A DNA stretch of 64,000 bases from Paenibacillus oleatilyticus (lineage in GTDB: Bacteria; Bacillota; Bacilli; Paenibacillales; NBRC-103111). Of the stretch, positions 25,744-34,762 are shown one piece after another. A model generated the notes under the pieces. It had not been told where the DNA came from. It saw only the letters and a program-made list of their open reading frames with translations, and did no database searches. The DNA lies in assembly GCF_018998565.1 (NCBI RefSeq), contig NZ_JAHNZO010000001.1:263774-327773 (forward strand), read 5' to 3'. The position numbers and the translations under genes were made by a program. Every line of letters starts with the position of its first letter. Position 1 is the stretch's first letter.

Positions 25744-28392
25744 CTATTTCCAGCCGTCAAAGAAATCAAGCTCCGACAGATCATTTTCAAATGCAAAAAA
25801 CCGCTTGCTTCCCAAATACAGCTGCTCGTCCTCCCGCGCAACCGGCACCACATGGAAGCCCCACTCGTTGTCCTCCGCGAACACGAAAAATTTGACCTCG
25901 CCGTTCTGGATGGAGTCCGTGTCGTCCTGTGGAATCTTGGCCCCGTACCGTCCGGCGATGTCCTCGTAGCGGATCGGCTCGAAGCTGCCCGGCTCGTTGG
26001 CATACGCATACTTGTGGCGCACAGCGCCGTCGCTTCCTTTCAAGAAGAGCTCCACCTCCTTGACCTCGAACGGCCGGGAGATGGACCCCTGCACCTGATT
26101 CAGCCTTTCCTGGCTGCTGATCAAGAGCTTTTCCTGCCGGCTGTGGGTGAAGGCGCTGACCGTATAAGGGACGACCGGCGCGTGATTCGTAATATAGGCC
26201 TCGATCGTGCCTGCTTTCCGCGCGCTGAGATAACGGATCGCTCCCCGCAGGCAGGCCAGCTTCAGCTCCGGAACGCTGTCGCTCTCCTCGGTTTTTTGCC
26301 GGAATTCGATGCTGCGGCCCGGGACGAATTCCTTCAGCGCTTCGCGGAAGCTGTCGATGCGGCACGATTGGCCGGTCAACTTGATAATGGAATATTCCTG
26401 CAGCCGCCCGTCCTGGTAAAAGTCTTCCAGGAACTTGCGCACGATATCGTAAATATCCGCTTTGATCAACAGGTTGATCTCGTTAATATTGAACACGACG
26501 CGGGGGAATTCGTAGATATCCTTCATGCGGCCGTTCTCGTAGGCGGACAGGCACCAGCGATCCACCGCCGTTATTTTCAGATCCTGCTCCTGCCGGTCCC
26601 CGGTCTGCGAATCGAACCGGTTGCGCAGAATGCCCGTCTTGCGGAAAAATTCTTTCTTCATGCTGTCGGCGATTTCCCACAAAAAGTAATAATTACTTTT
26701 TACCCGCAGGTATTCTTCCCGCGTCCGGTTTTCGTAATCCTTGAACCGGGTCGGAATAATGCGTTCCGCCTCCCGATAACGCGCTTCGAACCGTTCGTAG
26801 ACCGATTCGACGCCGAATTCGTCCACGTGCCGGAACAGGTCGGGGCCAGGAATGCCGATCAGGCTGTCGATATCCGGCACGCTGCCGCCCTTCGTGTAAT
26901 AGTCGGCAAAGACGATTTTCATAAACTGCAAAATCCGATATGTAATGTTGTTGCCGCCAAAATTGGTGTCGCCGTTCTCGTAGGCCGTATGAATATCCAG
27001 CTTGTAGGAGATGTGGCCGTCCTCGATCCGAAACCGGCACGAAGACAAATCCGTCGTGCCTCCGCCGCAGTCGATGACAAGCGCGTTATACGTCTCGCCG
27101 TCGGCAAACGTATTTTTCTCGATCTGATCGGCGATCGTATTGAACAGCACGGCCATCCCTTCGTCCAGCGCGTCGTCCGATTCGATGCGGTAATCCGGCA
27201 GCAGCTCCGCGAACATTTCGGCGAACTGCGTCTTCAGCTTCACGGGGCTGGAAATGTGCAGCTTGCGGAAGCGGCACTTGAATTGATGCTCCGCCGTTTC
27301 GATCACGTGAAGCAGGTAGGCGCGCAAAATGTCGTTTCTGCGGACGACCGCCGTATTTCCTTGCCCGTCCACAATTTCCTCGGGAAGCTTATACCGGTTG
27401 ACCCAACGCTTGATGCCGTGAAAGACGGTAGCATGGCCGGTATACCCGTTTTTCTTCATGAATTTCATGGCTTCATGACCAAAATAATATTTCACCTGCT
27501 GCGTATCCGAGCAGTCCGCTACGGCAACAATCGTCGGCAGCAGCTCGATCCATTCCTCCCGTTTGCCGCCGGCCACCGGGAATTTCACCAGATTGATGCT
27601 GTTCAGCCGAAGCGTCCCGTTCAACAAATCGTGGCGGGAGGGATTGGAAATGTAGCTGCTGTCCAAATAGGCGCCCGCCGTTGTGTTGGACGTTCCGAAA
27701 TCGATAGCCAGCACCGCGTCGGTATCTTCCAGGTCCCGGATTTCCAGCTCCGGAATCGGAATTCGCCAGTAGTGCAAATTCGTGGGCGGCAGCGGCTTGC
27801 TGCGGGTGTAGGTCTGGTATACATATTCCGAATCCTGCTTGCGGAACAGCAGGAAGCTGTAATTTTTGTTCGAGGTGCGGCGAAACGACATTTCATTAGA
27901 AGCGGTCAGGCAGTACATGCCCGGGCTCGGTCCGTCCTTGACCAGATTCATAATGCCGCACAGCTCCATATGATCGTTGACGAGCAGCACGTTCGATTCG
28001 GTGACGGTGCCCGGAGCTTTGACCCGGTATTGGTCGAGTTTATCTACCTTAAGTCCGTCGTACAGCGTCACCTTGGCCGGAATTTGAATACTGCCGTCAT
28101 CCGGCAGCGGTGTATTCAAATAGCGGGCGATCGCCGCCTCCACGCGCTCCCATCCGTGCTCGTCGTAGCTCTGGATCAGCAAGCTTTGCTCCGCGCTGCG
28201 GTATTTCAGAATCGTGCGGATGAGCGCTTCGCGGTCGAGCGGTCCCGAGAGCCCTTCGACCAGCTTTTCCTTATGGCAGATGCTCCGCAATTGCAGCGTC
28301 GTCATCTCCGACAGCTCGTCCCGCGTGTACTTGACCTTGCTCGTCTCTTCCGTGCCGCCGTTCTTCGGCGAGTGCAGCTTATACGTTCTCAT
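25744..28392 (-). CDS. Large Hsp70/actin-fold ATPase with SAP-like N-terminal domain
   Basis: 882 residues from the ATG at 28392 (AAGGAG seven bases upstream). Residues 25-65 look like a SAP helix-extension-helix motif (SEMTTLQLRSICHKEKL). After a beta-rich insert, the Hsp70/actin ATPase fold starts with phosphate loop 1 at Asp231 (AIDFGTSNTTAG), then phosphate loop 2 at Asp441 (ALVIDCGGGTTDLS) and an adenosine motif near 695 (KLTGQSCRIDSF). It lacks the canonical DnaK substrate-binding domain and has its own C-terminal region. With a DnaJ protein in the same operon and no ClpV, it may assemble or recycle the sheath (inference). Confidence 0.8.
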   Translation of the reverse strand: MRTYKLHSPKNGGTEETSKVKYTRDELSEMTTLQLRSICHKEKLVEGLSGPLDREALIRTILKYRSAEQSLLIQSYDEHGWERVEAAIARYLNTPLPDDGSIQIPAKVTLYDGLKVDKLDQYRVKAPGTVTESNVLLVNDHMELCGIMNLVKDGPSPGMYCLTASNEMSFRRTSNKNYSFLLFRKQDSEYVYQTYTRSKPLPPTNLHYWRIPIPELEIRDLEDTDAVLAIDFGTSNTTAGAYLDSSYISNPSRHDLLNGTLRLNSINLVKFPVAGGKREEWIELLPTIVAVADCSDTQQVKYYFGHEAMKFMKKNGYTGHATVFHGIKRWVNRYKLPEEIVDGQGNTAVVRRNDILRAYLLHVIETAEHQFKCRFRKLHISSPVKLKTQFAEMFAELLPDYRIESDDALDEGMAVLFNTIADQIEKNTFADGETYNALVIDCGGGTTDLSSCRFRIEDGHISYKLDIHTAYENGDTNFGGNNITYRILQFMKIVFADYYTKGGSVPDIDSLIGIPGPDLFRHVDEFGVESVYERFEARYREAERIIPTRFKDYENRTREEYLRVKSNYYFLWEIADSMKKEFFRKTGILRNRFDSQTGDRQEQDLKITAVDRWCLSAYENGRMKDIYEFPRVVFNINEINLLIKADIYDIVRKFLEDFYQDGRLQEYSIIKLTGQSCRIDSFREALKEFVPGRSIEFRQKTEESDSVPELKLACLRGAIRYLSARKAGTIEAYITNHAPVVPYTVSAFTHSRQEKLLISSQERLNQVQGSISRPFEVKEVELFLKGSDGAVRHKYAYANEPGSFEPIRYEDIAGRYGAKIPQDDTDSIQNGEVKFFVFAEDNEWGFHVVPVAREDEQLYLGSKRFFAFENDLSELDFFDGWK

Positions 28393-28421
28393 GTCTCCGC
28401 TCCTTTCGTAGAGGACCAAGT

Positions 28422-28513
28422 CCGGTGAATCATTTAGCGGAGAGAATCCGGAGACAAAGGCGAACGCTGACGCTTCTCCAGAACGATTCCGCTCACTCCG
28501 CTCGTATTCACCG
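28422..28513. repeat. Nested inverted repeat between two core genes
   Basis: Outer arms CGGTGAAT and ATTCACCG, then AGCGGA with TCCGCT, and inner GGAGA with TCTCC, spanning about 92 bases. As RNA on the minus strand it would fold into one long hairpin in the 132-base gap before the Hsp70-like gene. The appearance is that of a REP/MITE-type dispersed element of Paenibacillus-like genomes rather than a terminator, since no T-run follows. It may protect or cleave the mRNA. Confidence 0.6.
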
Positions 28514-28524
28514 AACTTATAAAA

Positions 28525-29223
28525 TTAATACATCGCGATATGATCTACGCGCATCGTGTCCTCAACGTCCACAATGCCGAAATGATGCTCCCAATACGTC
28601 TCCGTATGAAAACGCACGGGCAGAAACAGGTCCTTGATCAGTTCCAGCTTCGCCCGTGTGATCTCATTCTCCCGCTGTCCCACATAGAACAACAGTTCGT
28701 CCTTTTCCTCGCAATTGGCGTAAATCGTCGAATGCTTGAACAATTTCCGCATCGTATCCTTCAGCAGATACACCGCTTCCCCCGTCTCGTACAGCCGCAG
28801 CAGATTGCAGGCCACCACTTCCCGCTCCTCCCGGTTCAGCAGCTTCAGCCGGTCCCGGACGCCGTCGCCGAACAGCCCCGCTTCCATATCCCGGAGCACG
28901 AACCGGATATAAAATTCCCGCTTGTTCATCCCCTGCATGAGGTCGATATCGGTCAAGAAATGCATCGCAAGATCGAACAGCGTGCGCCGAAATTCCGTAT
29001 CCTCTTGATTGTTAATATCGAACAGATCGCGGAAAATATCGTAAAACCGGTAATACGGATTCACTTCGACCGTACGCTCTTCGACGGTGCGGGCATTCAG
29101 CGTTTCGGCGCTCAGCTCCATATAAGGCGAGTATACTTTGGCGGGGGCAAAATAAAGGTCGTCCTTCGGCGTGCCCGCGTCCGCAGCCCGAATGACCAGA
29201 TCCCATACGTAATTCAAGCCCAT
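28525..29223 (-). CDS. Conserved unknown component of the contractile core
   Basis: 232 residues, soluble, mixed alpha/beta. Notable segments are SPYMELSAETLNARTVEERTV, NPYYRFYDIFRDLFD and TYWEHHFGIVDVEDTMRVDH. The start overlaps the end of the preceding 425-residue gene by 10 bases, showing tight coupling. I do not recognise the family. Coupled small and medium proteins between regulators and the ATPase could be baseplate or wedge subunits, but nothing in the sequence proves it. Confidence 0.5.
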   Translation of the reverse strand: MGLNYVWDLVIRAADAGTPKDDLYFAPAKVYSPYMELSAETLNARTVEERTVEVNPYYRFYDIFRDLFDINNQEDTEFRRTLFDLAMHFLTDIDLMQGMNKREFYIRFVLRDMEAGLFGDGVRDRLKLLNREEREVVACNLLRLYETGEAVYLLKDTMRKLFKHSTIYANCEEKDELLFYVGQRENEITRAKLELIKDLFLPVRFHTETYWEHHFGIVDVEDTMRVDHIAMY

Positions 29224-30491
29224 TCCCCTTCGCAGACGTATTCTGGAAAATACATTTGGATCTCCGAAACGACAAAGCTCATCAAATCCTGCAAAATAAA
29301 ACTCCCGCTCCGGCGGGCTCTAAAGCGGAGCCGCATCCGTTTTTTGTCGTTCTCCACCCGCACGTTGTCGCTGATGAACGGGTTCATCCCGTAGGTGACT
29401 TCCTTTCCGTCCGCCTCGTCCATGATCTCGACCTGCACCAGCTCAAGATCGTCCGAAGCCTCAAAAGAACCCGCGATCCGCGCGATCTCGCCCTTCGCCC
29501 GGACGACGACCGGATGCTTGCGGGAGAAGCGGCCGGTGAAGCTGCTTTTCCGCTTGTTCGAAACGAGCTCGTAAGCGAGCCGGCCGAGCTTCGTCGGTGT
29601 CGGCTGCGTAATTTTCAGCACGTTCCAGTTCCCGGATTTGTCCTGCGGGGACACGATGGTCAGCTCCTCCGGCATCCGCTTGATATACCGGATCAGCGCC
29701 TCGTCCCCGTCGACCAAATAGCCGTGCTGCGTCCCCGTTTTGCGTAAGGACAGCACATGCTCGAAATTAATCCGGTCGGCAGCCGGTACCGGAAAGCCTA
29801 CGTTTTTGAGCTCCAAGCGCTCAATGTTCCACATCGGCACCATGTCCAGCTTTTTGTACGCTTCGAATTCCTCAAGGAATATCCGGATCTCAAGCAGCTC
29901 CTCCTCCGGACCCGAAGGCTGCTCCCCGCCGATCCACAGCACGTCGAAAAACTTGCCCGCGTAGGGATGATTCACCGTCTTCCACGGCACGTTGTTTTTT
30001 TGGAAAATAAAATAGAGCTTTTCCAGCTCACGGATATACGTGAGGTTTTGCCGCAGACGCACCTGTATAGACCGGGTGCCTCCTGTAGTCACGATTTCTC
30101 CCCGGAACGTGCGCTTGCCCCGAAGCAGCTCCTTCAGCTTGGAGTAATCGCACTGCAAAAACAGCGTCATCAGCAGCGCCTCTTCCCCGCGCTGCATTTG
30201 TTCCGTCACGCTTCGCAGGTCGCACGTTTTCGGCTCGGTGTCGGCGGCAAGCATCGGGTACAGAAACTCGTGAATCGGATCGATCTCTTCCCGGGCACAT
30301 AAGGTCACATAGATGTCGTCCCGGTCCTCCTGGTCCTCCACCTCGTTAAACACGCGCTCCTCCAGCTTGCGGTTCAAATCCTCCTGATACTCCACCAGGT
30401 TCAAAAAGACGCCCGTCACAATCTGCTTCAAGAGCTTGCGCTGTTCGAGATCCTCCATACGGCTCAGCCTGTCCAGCAAGATGTCTTTCAT
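29214..30491 (-). CDS. Conserved unknown component of the contractile core, possible baseplate or wedge protein
   Basis: 425 residues, soluble. The N-terminal helix pair (DLEQRKLLKQIVTGVFLNLV and YQEDLNRKLEERVFNEVE) is followed by a central TYIRELEKLYFIFQKNNVPW block and beta-rich segments, ending in FILQDLMSFVVSEIQMYFPE. No named domain is recognised. It is encoded between the membrane pseudophosphatase (7-base gap) and the 232-residue gene (overlap). In size and position it is a plausible counterpart of baseplate wedge proteins such as TssF; this remains a guess. Confidence 0.5.
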   Translation of the reverse strand: MKDILLDRLSRMEDLEQRKLLKQIVTGVFLNLVEYQEDLNRKLEERVFNEVEDQEDRDDIYVTLCAREEIDPIHEFLYPMLAADTEPKTCDLRSVTEQMQRGEEALLMTLFLQCDYSKLKELLRGKRTFRGEIVTTGGTRSIQVRLRQNLTYIRELEKLYFIFQKNNVPWKTVNHPYAGKFFDVLWIGGEQPSGPEEELLEIRIFLEEFEAYKKLDMVPMWNIERLELKNVGFPVPAADRINFEHVLSLRKTGTQHGYLVDGDEALIRYIKRMPEELTIVSPQDKSGNWNVLKITQPTPTKLGRLAYELVSNKRKSSFTGRFSRKHPVVVRAKGEIARIAGSFEASDDLELVQVEIMDEADGKEVTYGMNPFISDNVRVENDKKRMRLRFRARRSGSFILQDLMSFVVSEIQMYFPEYVCEGEWA

Positions 30492-30497
30492 GGGAAC

Positions 30498-32210
30498 TCA
30501 CTTGCCTCCTCCCTCGGTCTTCTCGGCCTGACCGCCGCTTGCCGCTTTGGCTCCGCCTTGGCCGGCAGCCCCTTGGTTTGCCGCGCCCGCTTCGCCTGCG
30601 CCTTGAGCTGCCGGAGCGCGTCCACCGGCCCCCGCAGCCCCATCGGCTCCGGCCGACTGAGGCGGCTGCGGAGGCGGATTCAGCTTCTCCTGGGCCTTCG
30701 TAATTTTCCGCTCAACGCCGAGCACCTTCTCCAGCATATTGATTTCCTGATAGATCTCCTGCGCCATCGCGTAGGAGGTTACGGCCTGCTCGTAAGCCTG
30801 CGCCGTATAGCTCTGGTCGCCCTTCTTCTCCAGCTTGTCGGCGTCCAGCTGCTTCTTCTCCTTGAAGACGCCGGCGATCTTCGCATCCGCCGCCTCCAGC
30901 TTCGACGACAGCTCCTTTTCTCCGCTTGCAAAATCGGCCTGCTGCGCCTCCTTTTTCGCTTTCGCGTAAGTTTCCTTGGCGCCTTCGTAATCCTGTGCTT
31001 GCAGCTTCTGATCCCCCTGCTTCATCAGCTCCGTAATTTGCTGGTAGGTGCGGGTTTTGGCAATTTTGCTCTCTATATCCTTCTCATCGTATACGCTTTG
31101 CTGCTTCGCTTCCTTCTGCGCCTTCTCGTAGCTGTCGAGCGCCTTCGCATAATTTCCGTCTTTGAAGGAGCCGTCGCCGTCCACGATGAGCTGCGCCGTC
31201 TTTTGCTTTTTGCCGATGAGCCGCATATGGACGACATCGCTCACTTTGATCGCCGCATTGCGCGCTTCGCTGTATTCCTTGACCGCGTTCGGATAATCCT
31301 TCTCCTGCACCGCCTCGTCGCCGCTTTTTTCACGCTCGAGGATGGCGGCCGCCGCCTCCACTTTGGCCTTGGCGGTCTTGTATGTATATAAATAGGCTCC
31401 CCCTCCCAGCAGCAGGAGAGGAATCAGCACCAGGGCGATCCTTTTTATGATTTTCCATTTCTTCTTCGGGTCTTCCTTGAACACTTTGTTGACATAAACG
31501 GCCGCAGCCGTGTAGTTCGGCACTTGCTTATTCTGCCGGCTGAGCAGCACATCCTCCAGCGTATCGACAAGCTCCGCCGGCTCCTTGACCTCTTCCAGCG
31601 CATCGAGCATCTCCGCCCCGTCTACGTTCTCCCATAAGCCCGACGTACAGAGCAGCAGAACATCGCCCTCGGACAGCAGCGTCTTCTTGGAAACAAACGG
31701 CTCGAAAGCGCCCGGCTTCCCCATATACCACAGCAGGTTGTGCCGTTCCTCGTGCCTGTCCAGCCGGTCCTCCGACAGCTCTCCCGCATCGGCCATCGAC
31801 CGCGACAAGCTCTGATCCTTGCTTTTCGTATGCAATCTTCCATTGCGAAATTGATACAGCCGGGTGTTCCCGGATACCGCCCACACCATCCGGGTGTAGT
31901 CCGTAGCGACCAGCGTCAGACTGACCTTACGCCGGACCCGGCGGCTTTCGATCTGCAGCAGCTCGTGCGCTTCCCACAAATACCGTTTCAGCTTCCGGCG
32001 GGACAGCGTCGGCTTATCTAGAAAACTGCCAAGGACGCTCTTGACCGCCAGCTCGGCGCTTTCTTTCTCCGTATCGGAATCGAGCCCACGGGCAATCACA
32101 TAGCAAGCTTTATCGTCCTGCTCCGTAAACGCAAAATAATCCTTGTTGCGGATAAACGTTCCCGCCTCGGATAGAAAGCTCGTTTTAAAATCGCTGTTTT
32201 CCTTACGCAT
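30498..32210 (-). CDS. Membrane-anchored PP2C-like pseudophosphatase with TPR-like C-terminus
   Basis: 570 residues. Residues 1-240 have a PP2C-like fold, but the metal-binding aspartates are gone. The usual ADG motif reads ARGLDSD, the CTDG motif reads CTSGLW (190s), and the terminal DN motif reads NYTAAAV. It is probably a catalytically dead phosphatase that binds or senses. A single membrane segment lies at about 255-275 (IALVLIPLLLLGGGAYLYTY). About 250 helical TPR-like residues with repeated DY-A-KEYAKA-like units follow, then a Gly/Ala/Pro-rich tail. Topology suggests an internal pseudophosphatase and an external helical domain. Confidence 0.75.
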   Translation of the reverse strand: MRKENSDFKTSFLSEAGTFIRNKDYFAFTEQDDKACYVIARGLDSDTEKESAELAVKSVLGSFLDKPTLSRRKLKRYLWEAHELLQIESRRVRRKVSLTLVATDYTRMVWAVSGNTRLYQFRNGRLHTKSKDQSLSRSMADAGELSEDRLDRHEERHNLLWYMGKPGAFEPFVSKKTLLSEGDVLLLCTSGLWENVDGAEMLDALEEVKEPAELVDTLEDVLLSRQNKQVPNYTAAAVYVNKVFKEDPKKKWKIIKRIALVLIPLLLLGGGAYLYTYKTAKAKVEAAAAILEREKSGDEAVQEKDYPNAVKEYSEARNAAIKVSDVVHMRLIGKKQKTAQLIVDGDGSFKDGNYAKALDSYEKAQKEAKQQSVYDEKDIESKIAKTRTYQQITELMKQGDQKLQAQDYEGAKETYAKAKKEAQQADFASGEKELSSKLEAADAKIAGVFKEKKQLDADKLEKKGDQSYTAQAYEQAVTSYAMAQEIYQEINMLEKVLGVERKITKAQEKLNPPPQPPQSAGADGAAGAGGRAPAAQGAGEAGAANQGAAGQGGAKAASGGQAEKTEGGGK

Positions 32211-32216
32211 CGGGTT

Positions 32217-33071
32217 CTACCAGCCTTTTTCCAAAATCACGACCGTCGCATTGTCCTGGTGCGTGAGCTGCTTCCGCTCGATCGCTTCGATGATTTCCTG
32301 GGCGGCGTCGTAGGCGGCAATCGGCTTGGACAAAATGTCCTCCAGCTCCACTTCCGTGAGCGTATTGTACACGCCGTCGCTGCACAGGATCACTTTGTCC
32401 CTCTTTTGCAGCCGGACGGGCTCCGTGCCGATCTCGATATTTTTGAAGCCTTCGTAGCCCAAATAGTTGACCAGATGGTTCTTCATCGGACTGTCCAGCG
32501 CTTCGTCCCGCGTAATCTCTCCGGATACAAAGCGTTCCTCCAGCACCGATTCCAGAATGTGCTTCTGATTGACGTCAATGAAGTCCCCGTTCCGGAAAAT
32601 TTTGATGAGGCTGTCCCCCACCGCTCCCCAGTGCAGATTACCGTCTTCCACGACAACGGCGACCAGTGTCGTTCCGCCTTGTGCCCCTTTCAGGGTGTGC
32701 ATGATTTCCGCATTGCTCGCTGCAGCCGCAGTCGTAAAAAACTCGGGAAGCTCCCGAATATGCTCCAGCTTGAGAAACTGCTTGACGAACGTCGTCACAG
32801 CAGCCGTACTCGCCGCCCTGCCTCCCGACAGCCCGCTGATGCCGTCGGCCAGAACGGCGATCGTCCCGTGCGGGCTGACGAAGGTGGAGAAATAGTCGTC
32901 CTGCTCCTCTCGCGCCCCGATCGTCTGTCCGTTGCCGATCTCGATCTTCGGAACGGTGCTGTCCTGATGAAGCAGGCCTCTCCTGATGCGGAACAAAACC
33001 ACAAGGGTGCAGGCGCAGGCCCAAACGATAACGTAAGGCAGCCATTCGTGTTGTTCCGGCATGCTCATCAT
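32217..33071 (-). CDS. PP2C-family Ser/Thr protein phosphatase, membrane-anchored
   Basis: 284 residues. An N-terminal membrane segment (YVIVWACACTLVVLF) is followed by a PP2C domain with intact metal motifs: REEQDDYF, AVLADGISGLSGG, ILCSDGVYNTL and a final HQDNATVVI. It should remove phosphate from Ser/Thr residues of the FHA partners or other system proteins. The ATG at 33071 overlaps the stop of the FHA gene (ATGA); an ATG at 33062 has better spacing to AAGGA. It pairs with the pseudophosphatase downstream and the Ser/Thr kinase at 40652-41593, a set resembling PppA/PpkA/Fha of type VI systems. Confidence 0.85.
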   Translation of the reverse strand: MMSMPEQHEWLPYVIVWACACTLVVLFRIRRGLLHQDSTVPKIEIGNGQTIGAREEQDDYFSTFVSPHGTIAVLADGISGLSGGRAASTAAVTTFVKQFLKLEHIRELPEFFTTAAAASNAEIMHTLKGAQGGTTLVAVVVEDGNLHWGAVGDSLIKIFRNGDFIDVNQKHILESVLEERFVSGEITRDEALDSPMKNHLVNYLGYEGFKNIEIGTEPVRLQKRDKVILCSDGVYNTLTEVELEDILSKPIAAYDAAQEIIEAIERKQLTHQDNATVVILEKGW

Positions 33072-33598
33072 TCCTTACCCGATTGATCTTGGTCCCACTC
33101 GAAGTGCACTCCGCATAACGGAATGAACAGAAACTTGCTGTGTCCGAGCTGCACGACATCGTACGCGGTTAATTCGACCGGGGTGTACACCGCTTCGTTG
33201 TTATGGTAAGCGAGCCCCGACGCATCGCCCGGCAGCAGGAAAAAGTTCCGCTTCTTCGGGTCGTACACGACGACCGCGTGATTCCGGCGGGAGATGGTGT
33301 TGTCCCCGATGATCCGGATGTGCATATCCTCGGCCCGGCCGATAAAATTTTTCTCTGCCATGATCCGGTAATCTTGTCCTTGCTGCGGACCTTCGATGCA
33401 GACAAGCCAGCCGGTGACCGGCTCGATGCCTTCGGACTCCCCCAGATAAGGCATCGTCTTTTCGTCTTCCTCGACTCTTGCCGCTTTCTTGCCCTCGGCT
33501 TTGGATGCCGGCTCCACGACCATGCTGCAATAGGGGCATACGCTGCCGTGCTTTCTCGTACTGAACATGTGTCCGTTGGCGCATCTTGTCAAACTCAT
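33068..33598 (-). CDS. FHA-domain protein with N-terminal zinc ribbon
   Basis: 176 residues from the ATG at 33598, preceded by GGGGGAA. Residues 1-30 form a small zinc ribbon (CANGHMFSTRKHGSVCPYC). The C-terminal FHA domain has the phosphothreonine-binding residues: Gly-Arg in NFIGRAEDMHI and Ser-Arg-Asn-His in NTISRRNHAVVVYDP, and a loop ASGLAYHNNEAVYTP. FHA domains bind phosphothreonine peptides. Here it probably reads the kinase/phosphatase state and triggers assembly, as Fha1 does in type VI secretion (inference). Confidence 0.85.
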   Translation of the reverse strand: MSLTRCANGHMFSTRKHGSVCPYCSMVVEPASKAEGKKAARVEEDEKTMPYLGESEGIEPVTGWLVCIEGPQQGQDYRIMAEKNFIGRAEDMHIRIIGDNTISRRNHAVVVYDPKKRNFFLLPGDASGLAYHNNEAVYTPVELTAYDVVQLGHSKFLFIPLCGVHFEWDQDQSGKE

Positions 33599-33649
33599 TG
33601 ATATCCATTCCCCCGTCTGCTTCTTCTCAAAGCTCAAAGCCGAAATGCT

Positions 33650-34201
33650 TTACTTGACCAACAGCCTCGTATTGGCAATGTAAATCGTATCGCCCGAATG
33701 CACTTGCTCGGGCTCGTCGCCGTTCAGCAGCCGCTTGCCGCTTTCGCCGCGTTTCTTGATGCCGACGCCGTTGCTGGAGTCGAGATCTTCGATATACCAG
33801 TTGCCGGAAGCATAGTTCAGCACCGCGTGCTGCTTGCTGACCAGGGCGGCATACTCGGTGCCCGACAAATCGATCTGCACTTCAAGATCGGAGGAGCTTT
33901 TCCCGATCAGGAGCGACGTCTCCCCGTGGATGTACCATTCCTTGATCCGTTCGCCGTCGTCGCCGAGCAGCGCCAGCTTCGTAATCGCCGCTTCCTTCTT
34001 GACTTCGGGCGCCGATGCAGCCGTCCGCCCGTACTTTCGCCAAGCCATCCCCGTCAAGCCGATGATGAAAAAGACGGCAACGAACAGCTTCAGGGCGACG
34101 TTATCGTTCCATATATACGTATAAACCAGGGTAAAAGCCGCGACCAGCGCGATCAGCACGTTGACTACGGTTACCCATACGGATTTTTTTTCGCTCAACA
34201 T
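33650..34201 (-). CDS. Two-pass membrane FHA-domain protein
   Basis: 183 residues. Two membrane segments at about 8-28 and 32-50 (VTVVNVLIALVAAFTLVYTY, LKLFVAVFFIIGLTGMAW) put the C-terminus in the cytoplasm. An FHA domain follows: LLIGKSSSDLEVQID, VSKQHAVLNY, then YIEDLDSSNGVGIKK, with the canonical Ser, His and Asn-Gly positions. It could recruit phosphorylated partners to the membrane. GGGGGAA precedes the start. It is the membrane counterpart of the zinc-ribbon FHA protein encoded 13 bases downstream of its stop. Confidence 0.85.
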   Translation of the reverse strand: MLSEKKSVWVTVVNVLIALVAAFTLVYTYIWNDNVALKLFVAVFFIIGLTGMAWRKYGRTAASAPEVKKEAAITKLALLGDDGERIKEWYIHGETSLLIGKSSSDLEVQIDLSGTEYAALVSKQHAVLNYASGNWYIEDLDSSNGVGIKKRGESGKRLLNGDEPEQVHSGDTIYIANTRLLVK

Positions 34202-34228
34202 TGGTTCCCCCGTTGGAACAGGATGTGC

Positions 34229-34672
34229 TTATTTTTTTCGGATGCCAAAATATTTCTCGAACATAGCCGTCGTATCGACCGGATTTTTCGTCTCGCTCTT
34301 GTTCTTGATCCCGGCTTCCCCGCTTTTGGGATGATAGCCGAAAAAACGCTCGAATTGCTTTTCCATATCTTTCAGATCAAACTGGGGCTGGCCGCTCTCG
34401 GCGCGCCGCTCCTTCGTCTTGGTACCGGCGCCGGATGACGAACCGGCTTTTCCTTCCTGCTTGCGGTCCAGACGTTCGTCGTAGGCTTGCCTCGCCGACG
34501 CGTCGGACAAGGTCTGATACGCTTCGGTCACTTGCTTGAACTTAAGCTCCGCCTGCTTGCTGCCGCCGTTGGCGTCGGGATGATGAAGCTTGGCGAGCCG
34601 CTTGTAGGCTTTCTTGATTTCTTCGGGGGAGGCACTGCGTTCGACCTCCAGAATCTCGTAGTAATTGTTCAT
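34229..34672 (-). CDS. J-domain (DnaJ-like) co-chaperone
   Basis: 147 residues. The N-terminal 65 residues are a J domain ([29 protein letters not shown] with the obligatory HPD). No zinc-finger or substrate domain follows, only a charged linker and a C-terminal helix ([10 protein letters not shown]). It should stimulate the ATPase of the Hsp70-like protein in the same operon. A dedicated J-protein/Hsp70 pair within a tail-tube locus is unusual and suggests chaperoned assembly or disassembly of the sheath. Confidence 0.9.
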   Translation of the reverse strand: MNNYYEILEVERSASPEEIKKAYKRLAKLHHPDANGGSKQAELKFKQVTEAYQTLSDASARQAYDERLDRKQEGKAGSSSGAGTKTKERRAESGQPQFDLKDMEKQFERFFGYHPKSGEAGIKNKSETKNPVDTTAMFEKYFGIRKK

Positions 34673-34705
34673 CGGATTCCATCCTTACCGCCGGAAATGG
34701 AGAAA

Positions 34706-34731
34706 GTTAAGGGGCGGAACGGCCCCTTAAC
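34706..34731 (-). terminator. Hairpin downstream of the tube gene (attenuator or RNA stabiliser)
   Basis: A perfect 10-bp stem, GTTAAGGGGC with GCCCCTTAAC, six-base loop, lying 32-57 bases after the tube stop. Only TTTCTC follows on the minus strand, so termination is probably partial. It may make the tube mRNA more abundant than the downstream regulatory genes. Confidence 0.55.
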
Positions 34732-34762
34732 TCCTGTTGCTTGCAATAACCGGTCAAGCCGA

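Noticed and set aside
25723..28428. 901-codon plus-strand frame opposite the Hsp70-like gene
   Set aside because: Antisense shadow; the minus strand has the motifs, ribosome binding site and operon spacing.
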